Origin: Dehalococcoidia bacterium
GTDB taxonomy: Bacteria > Chloroflexota > Dehalococcoidia > DSTF01 > JALHUB01
DNA length: 64,000 bases
Reading direction: 5' to 3'
Assembly: GCA_030018455.1 (NCBI GenBank)
Contig: JASEFU010000003.1
Coordinates: forward strand, 186,001-250,000
Below are positions 43,569-54,271 of the stretch, in pieces. Under the pieces are notes generated by a model that searched no databases, was not told the DNA's origin, and saw only the letters and a list, made by a program, of their open reading frames with translations. How positions within the stretch are numbered: the first letter of the stretch is position 1; each line of letters opens with the position of its first letter. Both the position numbers and the translations under genes were made by a program.

Positions 43569-44837
43569 TTGAAACTCGATCTTCCTTACGGCCGAGGAGT
43601 GCTGGGTGTCGAGCTGCCCGACGACACCCATGTCCTCCTGCCGTCCCGGTCGACCGCTCTCGCCGTGCCCGAAGAGGCGGTGCGCCTGGCGCTGCGACGG
43701 CCCCTGAACTCGCCTCCTCTGCGCGACCTGCTCTCGCCCCATAACAGCGTCGCAATCGTCATCAGCGACATCACCCGCCCCGTGCCCAACCGGGTTCTCC
43801 TGCCACCCGTCCTTGAGACGATTGCCGCGGCCGGCGTTCCCCGCGAGCGCGTTGTCGTCATCAACGGAACGGGGATGCACCGCGCCAATACCCGCGAGGA
43901 GCTAGCGTCGATGCTGGGCGAGGACGTCGTGCGCGAATACCGCATCGTCAACCACGATGCCCGCGACCCCTCGACGCTCGGCCGCATCGAAGTCGACGGC
44001 GAGGACTTCTGGCTCAACCGCGAGTACCTGGAGGCGGGCGTAAAGGTGCTCACCGGCTTCGTGGAGCCGCACATCTTCGCCGGCTACTCCGGCGGCGGCA
44101 AGGCGGCGCTTCCCGGCCTCGCGGGCGCCGAGACGGTCCTGAAGAACCACGGCGTCGACATGCTCTCGCACCCCCGCGCGACCTGGTGCTGCGCCGAGGG
44201 CAACCCCATCTTCGAGCAGGTCCGCCGCGTCGCTCTCGCCACCGCGCCCGCTTTCATCGTCAACGTGACGCTGAACGAGCGGAAGGAGATAACCGGCGTC
44301 TTCGCGGGAGAGCTTGCTGCTGCGCACGATGCAGCTATAGCGCAGGCCGCCGCGCAGGCGCTGACCACGATCCCGCACCTGTACGACGTCGTCGTGGCGA
44401 CGAACATGGGCTGGCCCGCCGACATCAACCTCTACCAGTCGATGAAAGCGATGTCGGTGGCGGCGCAGGCCGTGCGGCCGGGCGGCGCCATCGTCCTCGC
44501 CGCCGAGTGCGCCGAAGGGCTGGGGAACGACGACTTCTCGCGCCTGCTGACGAGCGAGCGGTCATTCCCCGCTCTGATGGAGAAGATACGGCGGCCGGGC
44601 TTCGCGGCCGACGAACAGTGGGGCGTGCAGTGCATCGCCATGGTCGCGGAGAAGGCCGACATCTACGTGCACTCCTGTCTACCGCGAGATGTTATCGAGG
44701 GGCAGGCGCACCTGCGTCACAGTGAGGACGTTACCGAGACCGTTAGATCGCTTCTGAGGGCGAAGAACGGGGGACGTAAGCCCAGCGTCGCCGCCCTACC
44801 CCACGGCCAGCTTACCGTCCCCCGTCTGCAGCGTTAG
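43569..44837 (+). CDS. larA: LarA-like nickel-pincer racemase/epimerase family protein
   Basis: 422 aa with the LarA catalytic residues: Arg70 in SDITRPVPN, His104 in NGTGMHR, His168 in EPHIFAGYSGGGK and Lys178 in the same motif (SGGRK in many homologues). Family members use a nickel-pincer nucleotide cofactor made by LarB/C/E to racemise or epimerise 2-hydroxyacids. None of those maturation genes is in the window. TTG start at 43569 with AAGGG five bases upstream. Divergent from the SDR/hydrolase unit, so substrate may be linked to the same pathway; lactate itself is not implied. Confidence 0.82.
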   Translation: MKLDLPYGRGVLGVELPDDTHVLLPSRSTALAVPEEAVRLALRRPLNSPPLRDLLSPHNSVAIVISDITRPVPNRVLLPPVLETIAAAGVPRERVVVINGTGMHRANTREELASMLGEDVVREYRIVNHDARDPSTLGRIEVDGEDFWLNREYLEAGVKVLTGFVEPHIFAGYSGGGKAALPGLAGAETVLKNHGVDMLSHPRATWCCAEGNPIFEQVRRVALATAPAFIVNVTLNERKEITGVFAGELAAAHDAAIAQAAAQALTTIPHLYDVVVATNMGWPADINLYQSMKAMSVAAQAVRPGGAIVLAAECAEGLGNDDFSRLLTSERSFPALMEKIRRPGFAADEQWGVQCIAMVAEKADIYVHSCLPRDVIEGQAHLRHSEDVTETVRSLLRAKNGGRKPSVAALPHGQLTVPRLQR

Positions 44838-44845
44838 ACCCCGCC

Positions 44846-46060
44846 TTAGCGCCGCAGCACGCACGACTGCGGCTCCGGTTCGGGCGGTTGCCACCAGTCG
44901 TACATGCTGTCCCAGAAGATGAGGCCGTAGTAGTCCAGTATCCCGGCGGGGCCCAGCTCATCGACGACGCGCTGCGGCTCACCGCCATCGGAAGGGACGA
45001 GCCACAACGAAGCCCGCATGTCTTCGTCCAGCCGCGGGAACAGCAGCCACTGGCCATCGCGCGACCACAGCGGCCGCTCATCGCGGTACGCGGGGTCGCC
45101 GGTCAGGGGGCGCTGATCGCTGCCGTCGCTATTCATCACCCATATTCGCCTGTCGCGCGTAAGCTCGGGGATCAGGCCGGACGCAAGCCCCGCCGTGTTT
45201 TCGGGCTGCGAGACGAAGGCGATGCGGTGCCCGTCCGGCGACCAGGCCGGCTCCAGCGACGCCTTGTCGGCCGCGGTGAGCGGCGTCACTTCCCCGGTTT
45301 CGACGTTGACCAGCGCGATCCGCTTGTCGGTCCAGCTTGCGCGGCCGACGCCCTCCGTCACCGCCAACATCGACCCGCCGGGCGCCGGCGACACCATTCC
45401 CGGCCGTGTCAGGCCGAGGTAGAGGGGACGCGGCTCGCCTCCGGCGACGGGGACCGCCATGAGGTTCGTGCCGTCGGCCATGAGCGACGCCGAGAACTGG
45501 ATGTCGTCCCAGAAGAGGACGTACTTGCTGTCCGCGGTCCAGCCCTCCAGCACGATGCCGCTGTACTTCGACTCGTGGAGCGTCATGACCTCGCCTGTGC
45601 TCATGTCCTCCAGCATGAGCCTGTGGTAGCGGCGGAACGGGCTGCTTTCGTCAGCCACGGCCTCGACGTACGCGCGGTGCTTCCCGTCCGGACTCACGCG
45701 CTCGTCCTCTTCCGGCGACGGCGTCTCTTGCGGCAGAAGCTGCTCGCCTGAGCCGTCCTCACGCACCTCCCACATAGCGCCGTCCCTCTCGAACGACAAC
45801 GATTCGCCGGACGGCGACCAGCGCGGCTTCGTGGCAACAGTCACTCGGCGCGGCTCGCCGTCGGGCAGGTCCTTCACGTAGATTACGCCGTCGAGCTCGT
45901 ATGCCACCTTCCCGAGGTTGCTAGCGGCCGGCGGCTGTGGCGCGATGGTGTCGGCCGGGCTCTCGCAGTTCGCGGAACCGAGGGCGGGCAGCAGCAGAAG
46001 GAGCGACGCGGCGCAGAGAAGAGCGGCTGGAAACGGTCGTCTTGTCCTCATCGGTCCCAT
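44846..46060 (-). CDS. Secreted beta-propeller (WD40-like/TolB-type) protein
   Basis: 404 aa with signal peptide (hydrophobic core about 10-30) and WD40-like PD40 repeats: RWSPSGESLSFE, DERVSPDGKHRAYVE, PAWSPDGHRIAFVS, LWSRDGQWLLFP. Extracytoplasmic, probably a propeller of five to seven blades; partner unknown. The ATG at 46060 was chosen since it has AAGGA nine bases upstream; the frame is open to 46168. Convergent with the LarA-like gene, whose stop is only 9 bases away. Confidence 0.75.
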   Translation of the reverse strand: MGPMRTRRPFPAALLCAASLLLLLPALGSANCESPADTIAPQPPAASNLGKVAYELDGVIYVKDLPDGEPRRVTVATKPRWSPSGESLSFERDGAMWEVREDGSGEQLLPQETPSPEEDERVSPDGKHRAYVEAVADESSPFRRYHRLMLEDMSTGEVMTLHESKYSGIVLEGWTADSKYVLFWDDIQFSASLMADGTNLMAVPVAGGEPRPLYLGLTRPGMVSPAPGGSMLAVTEGVGRASWTDKRIALVNVETGEVTPLTAADKASLEPAWSPDGHRIAFVSQPENTAGLASGLIPELTRDRRIWVMNSDGSDQRPLTGDPAYRDERPLWSRDGQWLLFPRLDEDMRASLWLVPSDGGEPQRVVDELGPAGILDYYGLIFWDSMYDWWQPPEPEPQSCVLRR

Positions 46061-46270
46061 CTCCCCGTGTCCTTTGCGCCAGTGTACCGTTGCCGAGTTT
46101 CCATCTGCCGGACGGCTCGCCTGCTGATTCCTTACGCTTTCCCTACGCTCGCTGGGGCGATCTGTCAACGGACAGTAAACAGATAAGCGGACGCCGCTCG
46201 ACTCTGCCCGAAACGCCGGTTAACCCATGGCGCCGATTGGCTGCAGAATTTCATGGTGCAGCCGGGAAGG

Positions 46271-47461
46271 TTACCGGTGGCGCTGCTCATGCGCCGCCGG
46301 CGCGCAAGCCTGCCTGCCGGCCAGGCGGGCCAGATACGTCCCCCTGCCGATGCGGCGTTTGGCCGCAAGCAACTTCCGCACAACCATTCCCGTCGCCAGC
46401 AGCGAGATGCCGAGCGCCGCCAGCAGCGTTGCCTCTGCGTTCGAGCCGCCTGCGCCGCCCTCGCCCGCCTGCCCTGTCGCCGGCAGCGTCACCGAGCCCT
46501 CACCGGTCTCGCCCGGCTGTTCGTCCCCGCCCGCGCCGGTACCGTCGGGCGGGCCGCACTCGCCAAACCAGCCGCTGTTCATCGGCGCCACCGCGTACGC
46601 CCTCTCGACGCCGCCCACCGTCGCCTTCACCACTGCCGCCGCCGTTACGCTGCCGCAATCGGCATCTGCTTTGAGCCCGTAAGACGCCCTGAAGACGTCG
46701 ATCGATTCGCCAGGGGCAAGGGCGCCAAACGAGGAGAGGTCCCAGGAGGCAAGGCCGGCGGCGGGGACGACGCTGCTGGCTGCCGGATCGGCCTCCGTCA
46801 GGGCGACCGGGCCGTCGTGGCGGACAGTCAGCAGGAGACCCGTCGCCTCGGACGCCGATGTGTTCTTCAGGGTTACGACGTAAATGGCCTGCCGGCCGAC
46901 GCCCCAGAACCGCCGGAACGTCGAAAGCTCTTTCGGCGGGTCGGCGGCCGACGGGTCGCCGACGAAGACCAGCGGGGTCGATGCCGCCACTACACCCTCA
47001 TGCGAAACCACCCGCAGTTCCGACCTCGATTCCCCTTCCGCCCGCATGTTCATCAGCAGCACGGCCCTCGATTCCACCGTCTGATGAGGTGGGATCCCTT
47101 CCCCCTCGAACGATGTTGGCGAGGCCGCGACCGGCAGCAGCTCTCCGTTGCGCCGCACTTCGATGAAGAACGTCTCGACGGCCGGGCCGGCGGTGGCGGG
47201 CACGATTTCAACCCGACCGGCGGGCCGCGCCTCGTCCGACTCATTGATGTAGCGCGTAACACACTCGACCACCGTCCACTCGTTAGGCCGCATTACGTTG
47301 GGGGAGCACTCATGCTCGAGCCTCAGGCCGGAGGCGGTCGCTTCCGGGGCGGGCGTTGGAGTCGCCGCCTCCGGCGTCTGAGCGATGATGAGCCGCGGGC
47401 CGGTGCCAAGAACGAGCGCGACCAGCGTTGCCGTCAGCAAACAGGCCGCTCTTGCTGCCAT
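46271..47461 (-). CDS. Secreted protein with LPATG cell-wall sorting signal
   Basis: 396 aa. Signal peptide (1-27), then beta-rich conserved-repeat-like domains without recognised enzymatic motif. Near the C-terminus are LPATG, a Gly-rich spacer, a hydrophobic segment (TLLAALGISLLATGMVV) and basic residues (RKLLAAKRR): the order of a sortase substrate. About 26 residues follow the basic patch, more than usual. ATG at 47461 with GGAGG seven bases upstream. No sortase gene is in the window. May be a surface adhesin or S-layer-type protein. Confidence 0.72.
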   Translation of the reverse strand: MAARAACLLTATLVALVLGTGPRLIIAQTPEAATPTPAPEATASGLRLEHECSPNVMRPNEWTVVECVTRYINESDEARPAGRVEIVPATAGPAVETFFIEVRRNGELLPVAASPTSFEGEGIPPHQTVESRAVLLMNMRAEGESRSELRVVSHEGVVAASTPLVFVGDPSAADPPKELSTFRRFWGVGRQAIYVVTLKNTSASEATGLLLTVRHDGPVALTEADPAASSVVPAAGLASWDLSSFGALAPGESIDVFRASYGLKADADCGSVTAAAVVKATVGGVERAYAVAPMNSGWFGECGPPDGTGAGGDEQPGETGEGSVTLPATGQAGEGGAGGSNAEATLLAALGISLLATGMVVRKLLAAKRRIGRGTYLARLAGRQACAPAAHEQRHR

Positions 47462-47594
47462 CACGCCGCCTCCCGCTGGAACCCCGTTCCCGATTTCGCA
47501 CCTGCTACAACGCTCGAAAGCGAAATTAGTTAACGAGCGTGTAGAGCTTTTTCGCCCCCATTTCGTCATTTCTCTTTCTCGCCGCGAAAACCCG

Positions 47595-48338
47595 TTATCC
47601 GTCGCCAAAGCGCTCCCAGTTGGGGAACAGTCCCCGCGCTTCCAGCGCCGGCGTTAGTAGCTCGTCGGCCAGAACGTACGCGTACATGACGCCCGTCAGC
47701 AGCCAGCGTCCCTCCTCGAAGGCCCAGGACGTGTTGAGGGCCACGCGAAGCGGCCCCTCGCCGGCGATGTCGGTGGGGCGCTCGATGATGGCGGTGACGA
47801 TGGCGTCGTACCGGCCGCCGCCGACGTTCAGCGCGTACACCTGGGGCTCGCCGCCGCCGAACGCATCGCTTTCGTCAGGCAGCGTTCCGCTGAAGAAGGC
47901 GTCGAGGCCGCGCACCGCCGTCTCGACGGGCACGGTCGCCCCCTCGGAGCGCCAAGCCGACACCTCGAAGCCGTCGAACTCCTGTCCGACCGATTCGCAG
48001 GCCGGCCCGCCGGGGCCCCGCGGCTCCACGTCCTCCTGCCGGCAGACGATGTGCCTCGTCCGCATCCTCTCGCGCAGGAAATCGACCGGCTGCGTCTTTA
48101 TTGCTGTATCCAGGTCCGCCGCGAAGGCGCGGAATTCGGCGTCCTGGGGCTGCTCGCCGGAGACGCTCGTGGGCGACGCCTCGGGTGGAGCCGTCGCCGT
48201 CGCGCCGGCGGGCGGCGTCGGTGAGGGTGTCGACTCCTCGTCCTCCGCTCCCCCGCAACTCACCGCGAACAACAAGAACAGGACGACCAGCGCGACAGCG
48301 CGGGCCACGAAGAAAGCGCTTCCAGCGATGGCTCTCAT
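47595..48338 (-). CDS. Lipoprotein of unknown function
   Basis: 247 aa with a lipobox (LLFAVSC, Cys28) and a Pro/Thr/Ser-rich linker (about 32-62), then a folded domain of about 180 residues containing two cysteines and YDAIVTAIIERP. ATG at 48338 with GGAGG ten bases upstream. No family recognised. The gene follows 133 bases before (in transcription order) the LPATG protein gene; both face outward, so a surface role is likely but unproven. Confidence 0.72.
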   Translation of the reverse strand: MRAIAGSAFFVARAVALVVLFLLFAVSCGGAEDEESTPSPTPPAGATATAPPEASPTSVSGEQPQDAEFRAFAADLDTAIKTQPVDFLRERMRTRHIVCRQEDVEPRGPGGPACESVGQEFDGFEVSAWRSEGATVPVETAVRGLDAFFSGTLPDESDAFGGGEPQVYALNVGGGRYDAIVTAIIERPTDIAGEGPLRVALNTSWAFEEGRWLLTGVMYAYVLADELLTPALEARGLFPNWERFGDG

Positions 48339-48664
48339 CCCTCAATTCCCTCCTCGTCGTTAGTCTTTGCGTCACGGAGCAGCCGTCGCCCTGCTGCCGC
48401 CTCGCAGTCTTCTTCTTGAATAATAGCTACGGACACCACGCTCCGACTGACCGCAAACGTGCCGGAATCATTACAGACGGCGCGTCAATCTCATTGATAG
48501 CCGAGAGCGCAGCGAGACGCTTGACGCCCGGCCGTCGCTTTCCCTGCGGTTCCCTTACGCCGCGACACGCGGACCGAGAATCGAGGCCGGCCGGCCGCCG
48601 GGGCGCCTGACGATCATTGACAGGCTGTGTGAGAAGGGAATCGTGACCGGTGGGCGCCTGGAGA
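48339..48664. other. Intergenic stretch without recognised gene
   Basis: About 325 bases between the start of the lipoprotein gene and the end of gcvPB. I see no convincing reading frame with ribosome-binding site. A minus-strand TATTAT near 48423 may be part of the lipoprotein promoter, without a good -35 partner. Nothing else stands out. Confidence 0.4.
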
Positions 48665-50140
48665 TTAGCGCTGGTCCTGCGGCGTCTCGTCCTTTCGCCA
48701 GCGGAGCACGGGCCGGCGCGCTGCCGTCGCCTCATCGAGACGGCGCAGGGGGGCGTTGTGCGGCGCCTCGCGCAGCAGCGACGGCTCATCTTCCGCCTCG
48801 CGCGCGATCGCCAGCATCGCCTCGCAGAAGGCGTCGAGCGTCTCCTTACTCTCCGTCTCCGTCGGCTCGATCATCAACGCCTCGTCAACGATCAGCGGGA
48901 AGTACATCGTCGGCGGGTGGGAGCCGTAGTCGATGAGCCGCTTGGCGATGTCGTGGGCGCGCACGCCGTGCGCCTTCTGCCGCGACGCCGAAAGGACGAC
49001 CTCGTGCAGGCAGCGGCGGTCGCAGGGGAGGCGGTAGGCGCTGCGAAGGCGGGCCAGCAGGTAGTTGGCGTTGATGACAGCGCTCTCGCTCACCTCGCGC
49101 AGGCCTTCCGCGCCAAGGCTGCGGATGTAGGCGTACGCCCTGACCATGACGCCGAAGTTGCCGTGGAACAGCCCCATCCTGCCGATGCTGCGCTCCGGCT
49201 CCGTCAGTACGAAGCTGTTGTCGTCGCGGCGCGTCACCTGGGGCGCGGGCAGGAACGGGGCGAGCGGCGCCTTCACGGCGATGGGGCCGGAGCCGGGGCC
49301 GCCGCCGCCGTGCGGGGTGCTGAACGTCTTGTGCAGGTTCGTGTGGACGACGTCGAAGCCGAGATCGCCCACTTTCACGCGGCCGAGGAGGGCGTTGAGG
49401 TTGGCGCCGTCGCAGTAGAGGAGCGCGCCCCGATCATGCACCATCGCCGCGATCTGCAGGATGTTCGTGTCGAAGAGGCCGAGCGTGTTGGGCTGCGTCA
49501 GCATCACGGCCGCCACGTCGTCGCCCAGGGCAGCGGCGAGCGCGGGGACGTCCGTATTCCCCTGCGAATCGGACGCTACGGAGACGACCTCGAAGCCGCC
49601 CATCGCTGCCGTCGCGGGGTTCGTCCCGTGGGCGGAGTCGGGCACGAGCACGCGCCGCCGCGACTCGCCTCGACTCCGCAGGTACGCCTTTATCGTCAGA
49701 ATGCTGGCGAGCTCGCCGTGCGCGCCCGCCGCCGGCGCGAGCGAGACGGCGTCCATGCCCGTGATCTCCGCCAGCAGCCGTTGCAGCTCGAACATGAGGG
49801 CGAGCGCGCCCTGCGCCGTCTCCGACGGCTGGAGCGGGTGAAGCTGCGCGAAACCCGGCAGGCCCGCCAGCTCCTCGTGCACCTTGGGGTTGTACTTCAT
49901 CGTGCAACTGCCGAGGGGATAGAAGATGCAATCGACGCAGAAGTTGAGGTGCGAGAGGTCGGTGAAGTAGCGGACGAGGCCGGGTTGCGACAGCTCGGGC
50001 AGGTTGAGCTTGTCGCGCAGGAGCGCGGAGGGCGGCAGGGGCGCTTCCGGCACGTCGAGCTCGGGCAGCGTGACCGCGGTGCGGCCCGGACGGCTGAGAT
50101 CGAAGCTGAGCCGGTCTCCGATGCTTGCGGCGCCGTTCAT
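48665..50140 (-). CDS. gcvPB: Glycine dehydrogenase (decarboxylating) subunit 2
   Basis: 491-aa PLP-binding subunit of the split P-protein. The PLP lysine is Lys271 in [18 protein letters not shown]; the amino-terminal start [16 protein letters not shown] and [14 protein letters not shown] are typical. It forms with GcvPA the enzyme that decarboxylates glycine and loads the aminomethyl group on GcvH lipoate. ATG at 50140 overlaps the gcvPA stop (ATGA). Unit order MBL-gcvT-gcvH-gcvPA-gcvPB. Confidence 0.95.
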   Translation of the reverse strand: MNGAASIGDRLSFDLSRPGRTAVTLPELDVPEAPLPPSALLRDKLNLPELSQPGLVRYFTDLSHLNFCVDCIFYPLGSCTMKYNPKVHEELAGLPGFAQLHPLQPSETAQGALALMFELQRLLAEITGMDAVSLAPAAGAHGELASILTIKAYLRSRGESRRRVLVPDSAHGTNPATAAMGGFEVVSVASDSQGNTDVPALAAALGDDVAAVMLTQPNTLGLFDTNILQIAAMVHDRGALLYCDGANLNALLGRVKVGDLGFDVVHTNLHKTFSTPHGGGGPGSGPIAVKAPLAPFLPAPQVTRRDDNSFVLTEPERSIGRMGLFHGNFGVMVRAYAYIRSLGAEGLREVSESAVINANYLLARLRSAYRLPCDRRCLHEVVLSASRQKAHGVRAHDIAKRLIDYGSHPPTMYFPLIVDEALMIEPTETESKETLDAFCEAMLAIAREAEDEPSLLREAPHNAPLRRLDEATAARRPVLRWRKDETPQDQR

Positions 50141-51450
50141 CGCCCGATCTCCTCGAGCGCCGCGACAAGCGAGTCGATCTCGCCGCGGGTGTTCATCTCG
50201 GTGACGCAGAGGAGCATGCCGTTTTCGATACGATGGGAGACGTCGAGGCCGCCGATGATGCCGCGTTCGAGGAGGGCGGCGTTGATTGTTTGCGGCGGCC
50301 GCGGGCACCGGACGACAAATTCCTTGAAAAACGTCCCCCTCAGGGGCAGCGAGTAGCCGGGCAGCGACGCTATCGCGGCCGCCGCAAACTGCGACTTCCG
50401 ATAGCAGTGCTCGGCCACCCTCCGCAGACCCTGCGGCCCGAGCGCGCACAGGTAGACCGTCACCGCCAGCGCCGCAAGCTGCTCGTTCGACGAGATGTTC
50501 GACGTCGCACGCTCGCGCCGTATGTGCTGCTCGCGCGCCTGTAGCGTCAGCACATACCCCGTGCGGCCTTCGGAGTCGCGCGTTCGCCCGACAATGCGGC
50601 CCGGCATCCTGCGCAGGTAGCGCTCTCGCGTCGCGAACAACCCCACATACGGCCCGCCGAAGCTCATCGGTATGCCCAGCGGCTGCCCCTCGGCCACGAC
50701 GATATCCGCCCCGTAGTCGCCCGGGGGACGGAACAGCCCCAACGATATGGGGTCGACGGCAACCACGTACAGCGAGCCGTTCGCCCGCGCCGCCTCGCCG
50801 AGTGAGCGCGCATCTTCGAGGTAGCCGAAGAAGTTCGGCTGCTGCACGGCCAGGCAGGCGTGCCCGCCTTCCAGCGCCACCGCTTCCGGCTCCATCACGT
50901 CCACGCCCAGCCCCCGACCGGCGGCGTACGTCCGCACGACGTCCTGGCAATGCGGGTGCGCCGTCGAAAGCAGGGCGATGCGGTCGCGGCCTGCGATCGA
51001 CGCCGCCATCAGGCAGGCCTCGGCCAGCGCGCTCGCGCCGTCGTACATCCCTGCGTTCGCTACTTCCATGCCCGTCAACTCACAGACCAGCGACTGGAAC
51101 TCGAAGATAGTCTGCAGCGTCCCCTGGCTTACCTCCGGCTGATAGGGCGTGTAGGGAGTGGCGAACTCGCCGCGGCTGATTATGTGATTGACGACGGCGG
51201 GGATGAAGTGACGGTACGAGCCGGCGCCGAGGAAGCACGGCATCTCGCCCGCGGGCCGGTTTCGCGCCGCAAGCGTCGAGAGCTCACGGCGCAACTCGAT
51301 TTCGCTTAGCGGCGGCGGCAGGTCGAGCGGCGGGTCGCGGTGCTGCGCGGGAATGTCGTCGAACAATTCGTCGACCGAACGCGCGCCGATGACCCGCAGC
51401 ATCGCCCGGCGGTCTTCTTCGGTGTTGGGGACGTACGGGTTCCGCGACAA
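50137..51450 (-). CDS. gcvPA: Glycine dehydrogenase (decarboxylating) subunit 1
   Basis: 437-aa N-terminal half of the P-protein. Opens [13 protein letters not shown] and contains [13 protein letters not shown] and [14 protein letters not shown], family signatures. TTG start at 51450 with GGAG nine bases upstream, six bases after the gcvH stop. Pairs with GcvPB. Split P-proteins are typical of Gram-positive bacteria, Thermotoga, Chloroflexota and archaea. Confidence 0.95.
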   Translation of the reverse strand: MSRNPYVPNTEEDRRAMLRVIGARSVDELFDDIPAQHRDPPLDLPPPLSEIELRRELSTLAARNRPAGEMPCFLGAGSYRHFIPAVVNHIISRGEFATPYTPYQPEVSQGTLQTIFEFQSLVCELTGMEVANAGMYDGASALAEACLMAASIAGRDRIALLSTAHPHCQDVVRTYAAGRGLGVDVMEPEAVALEGGHACLAVQQPNFFGYLEDARSLGEAARANGSLYVVAVDPISLGLFRPPGDYGADIVVAEGQPLGIPMSFGGPYVGLFATRERYLRRMPGRIVGRTRDSEGRTGYVLTLQAREQHIRRERATSNISSNEQLAALAVTVYLCALGPQGLRRVAEHCYRKSQFAAAAIASLPGYSLPLRGTFFKEFVVRCPRPPQTINAALLERGIIGGLDVSHRIENGMLLCVTEMNTRGEIDSLVAALEEIGR

Positions 51451-51456
51451 CCCGGC

Positions 51457-51852
51457 CTACTCCTCGCTTTCCGCGGCGATGAGCGCGTCGTACTCCTCAG
51501 CGGTGAGCAGCTTCTCCAACTCTGAGAAGTCGGCGACGCTCATCCTGACGAGCCACCCTTCGCCATAGGGGTCGCTGTTGACGATCTCCGGCGACTCGCG
51601 CGCGCTCTCGTTGACCTCGATGACCTCACCGCTAAGGGGCGCGAACAGGTCGGATACCGCCTTCACCGACTCCGCTTCGCCCAGTTTCTCGAACTGCCGC
51701 AGCTCGGTCCCCGGCTCCGGCAGGTCGAAATAGACCAGGTCGCCCAATTGCTCCTGCGCGTAGTCGGTGATGCCGACGACGGCGGCGCCGTCCTCCAGGC
51801 GCACCCACTCGTGCTCCCGCGTGTACTTCAGGTCCTTCGGACTCTCAGTCAT
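51457..51852 (-). CDS. gcvH: Glycine cleavage system H protein
   Basis: 131-aa lipoyl carrier. Lipoylated lysine is Lys64 in ESVKAVSDLFAP; opens KYTREHEWV. ATG at 51852 with GGAGG five bases upstream. Transfers the aminomethyl group from the P to the T protein. No lipoate ligase or dihydrolipoamide dehydrogenase is in the window. Upstream to gcvT lies a hairpin repeat copy B. Confidence 0.96.
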   Translation of the reverse strand: MTESPKDLKYTREHEWVRLEDGAAVVGITDYAQEQLGDLVYFDLPEPGTELRQFEKLGEAESVKAVSDLFAPLSGEVIEVNESARESPEIVNSDPYGEGWLVRMSVADFSELEKLLTAEEYDALIAAESEE

Positions 51853-51880
51853 ACCGGCCTCCTCACCTCCCCGGAAAAGG

Positions 51881-51980
51881 GGAGTCCCGAGGGGGATCGT
51901 CCCCCTCAGGCAGGGGTCTCAGGGGATGCGCCCCTGATATTGGATCTGAGAATACGCCTGTGGGTGGGCGGGTGGGAAGA
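51881..51980 (+). repeat. Interspersed hairpin repeat, copy B
   Basis: Hairpins GAGGGGG-ATCGT-CCCCCTC (51889-51907) and TCAGGGG-ATGCG-CCCCTGA (51919-51937), then GGGTGGGCGGGTGGGAAGA to 51980. Same plan as copy A, in the gap between gcvH and gcvT. Confidence 0.7.
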
Positions 51981-52110
51981 TAAACGTTCATGTTGAGAGC
52001 AGCGGCAGCGGCCACCCCAGGCGACAACGGAAGACGAAGTGCAGGGCCTTCGAGCATCGAACCACGCAAATCCCTTTCGGCCCAAGAGCCACATCGGGAT
52101 TGCCTGCCCC

Positions 52111-53214
<1,104 letters not shown>

Positions 53215-53223
53215 ATCGTCCTG

Positions 53224-54081
53224 CTAGACGGGCGCCCACTTCCGTCTGCCGTCGGGCGTCGCCGTCATGCGTCCGACGCCGGGAAAGGGCAGGTGTACGC
53301 ATATGAGCAGCGCCTTCTCCCTTATCGCCTGCTCGACCACCCGCTTCTTCGTCTCCATCGACATCAGCGGCAGCACGTCGAACGCCGAGACCCAGGCAGT
53401 CCGCTCCAGTTGCACCGCCGTCTGCACGAGGTCGCCGATGTATATCGCCATCTCGCGGCCGGAGGTGATGACGACGCTGCCGTGCCCCTCGCTGTGGCCG
53501 GGCGTGGCGATCACCGTCACCTCGTCGGTGATCCGCGTCTCGCCGTCGATCAGGCGGAGGCGGCCGCTTTCCGCCACCGGCTCTAGGTTCTCCGGTAGGT
53601 ACGTCGCGCGCGTGCGCTCGTTGGGGTGCGTCGCCGCTTCCCACTCCTTCTCGCGAACCGCGTACTCGGCGCGCGGGAAGGTGGGGACGAGCCGGTCGTC
53701 GACGTAGCGCGTGTTCCAGCCGCAGTGGTCGGCGTGCAGGTGCGTGTTGATGACGACGTCGATCTCCTCCGGCCCGCCCAGGTTCGCCTGCAGGTCGCTC
53801 AGCAAGTTGCCTTCTTCGACGGGCGACGACTGCTCCCGCATGCCGCCCGCCTTATCGCCGACGCCGGTTTCGACCAGCAGCTTTTTCCCCTGCGACTCGA
53901 ACAGCAGGCAGTTGAGGCCGAGCGTGAGACGGTGGTGGTCGTCGAGGGGGCCGGCGAGCGGCTCCCAGCGCTCGCGGGGCACGAGGCCAAAGGTAGCGCC
54001 GGCGTCGAGGTAGAACGAGCCGTCGGAGAGGACGATGAGGTCGATGTTGCCGACGCGGTATCGGTTCGTCAATCGGCTCAA
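53224..54081 (-). CDS. Metallo-beta-lactamase-fold hydrolase
   Basis: 285 aa with the binuclear zinc motif HLHADH (His114-His116-Asp118-His119), TPGHSEGHGSVV and GDLVQTAV. Substrate unknown; could be a glyoxalase-II-like or lactonase-type enzyme. Start is a TTG at 54081 (or 54072), without strong ribosome-binding site. First gene of the glycine cleavage unit, 27 bases from its promoter, so it is likely co-expressed with gcvT. Confidence 0.82.
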   Translation of the reverse strand: MSRLTNRYRVGNIDLIVLSDGSFYLDAGATFGLVPRERWEPLAGPLDDHHRLTLGLNCLLFESQGKKLLVETGVGDKAGGMREQSSPVEEGNLLSDLQANLGGPEEIDVVINTHLHADHCGWNTRYVDDRLVPTFPRAEYAVREKEWEAATHPNERTRATYLPENLEPVAESGRLRLIDGETRITDEVTVIATPGHSEGHGSVVITSGREMAIYIGDLVQTAVQLERTAWVSAFDVLPLMSMETKKRVVEQAIREKALLICVHLPFPGVGRMTATPDGRRKWAPV

Positions 54082-54114
54082 GGGAGGGCGTTTCCAGGTC
54101 CGTCTGCTAAGAGA

Positions 54115-54144
54115 AGCATAAACGGCGCCAAGCGGCCCCGTCAA
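54115..54144 (-). promoter_or_regulatory. Promoter of the MBL-gcv unit
   Basis: Minus-strand TTGACG (54144-54139), 18-bp spacer, TATGCT (54120-54115). Divergent from the ilvE promoter, 65 bases away. Confidence 0.65.
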
Positions 54145-54208
54145 TCGCGCAACGGTAGAACCAGCCGGAACAGGGGGAGGACCCGTTTGCGGTGCGCGCC
54201 GCCTGGGG

Positions 54209-54237
54209 TTGCTGGGGCAGGGAATGCGCCCTATAAT
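54209..54237 (+). promoter_or_regulatory. Promoter of ilvE
   Basis: TTGCTG (54209-54214), 17-bp spacer, perfect TATAAT (54232-54237). Leader of about 28 bases with AAAGGAG before the ATG at 54272. Confidence 0.8.
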
Positions 54238-54271
54238 GGCACCTACCGTCCCTCGAAAGGAGCCTACGGGT

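Noticed and set aside
46122-46150. TTGACA at 46166-46171 region as a promoter of the WD40-like gene
   Set aside because: The -10 at 17 bases (TAGGGA) is too poor to support.
50140-50950. N-terminal extension of gcvPB into gcvPA
   Set aside because: The start at 50140 is fixed by the family N-terminus and ATGA overlap; the upstream frame is a shadow of gcvPA.
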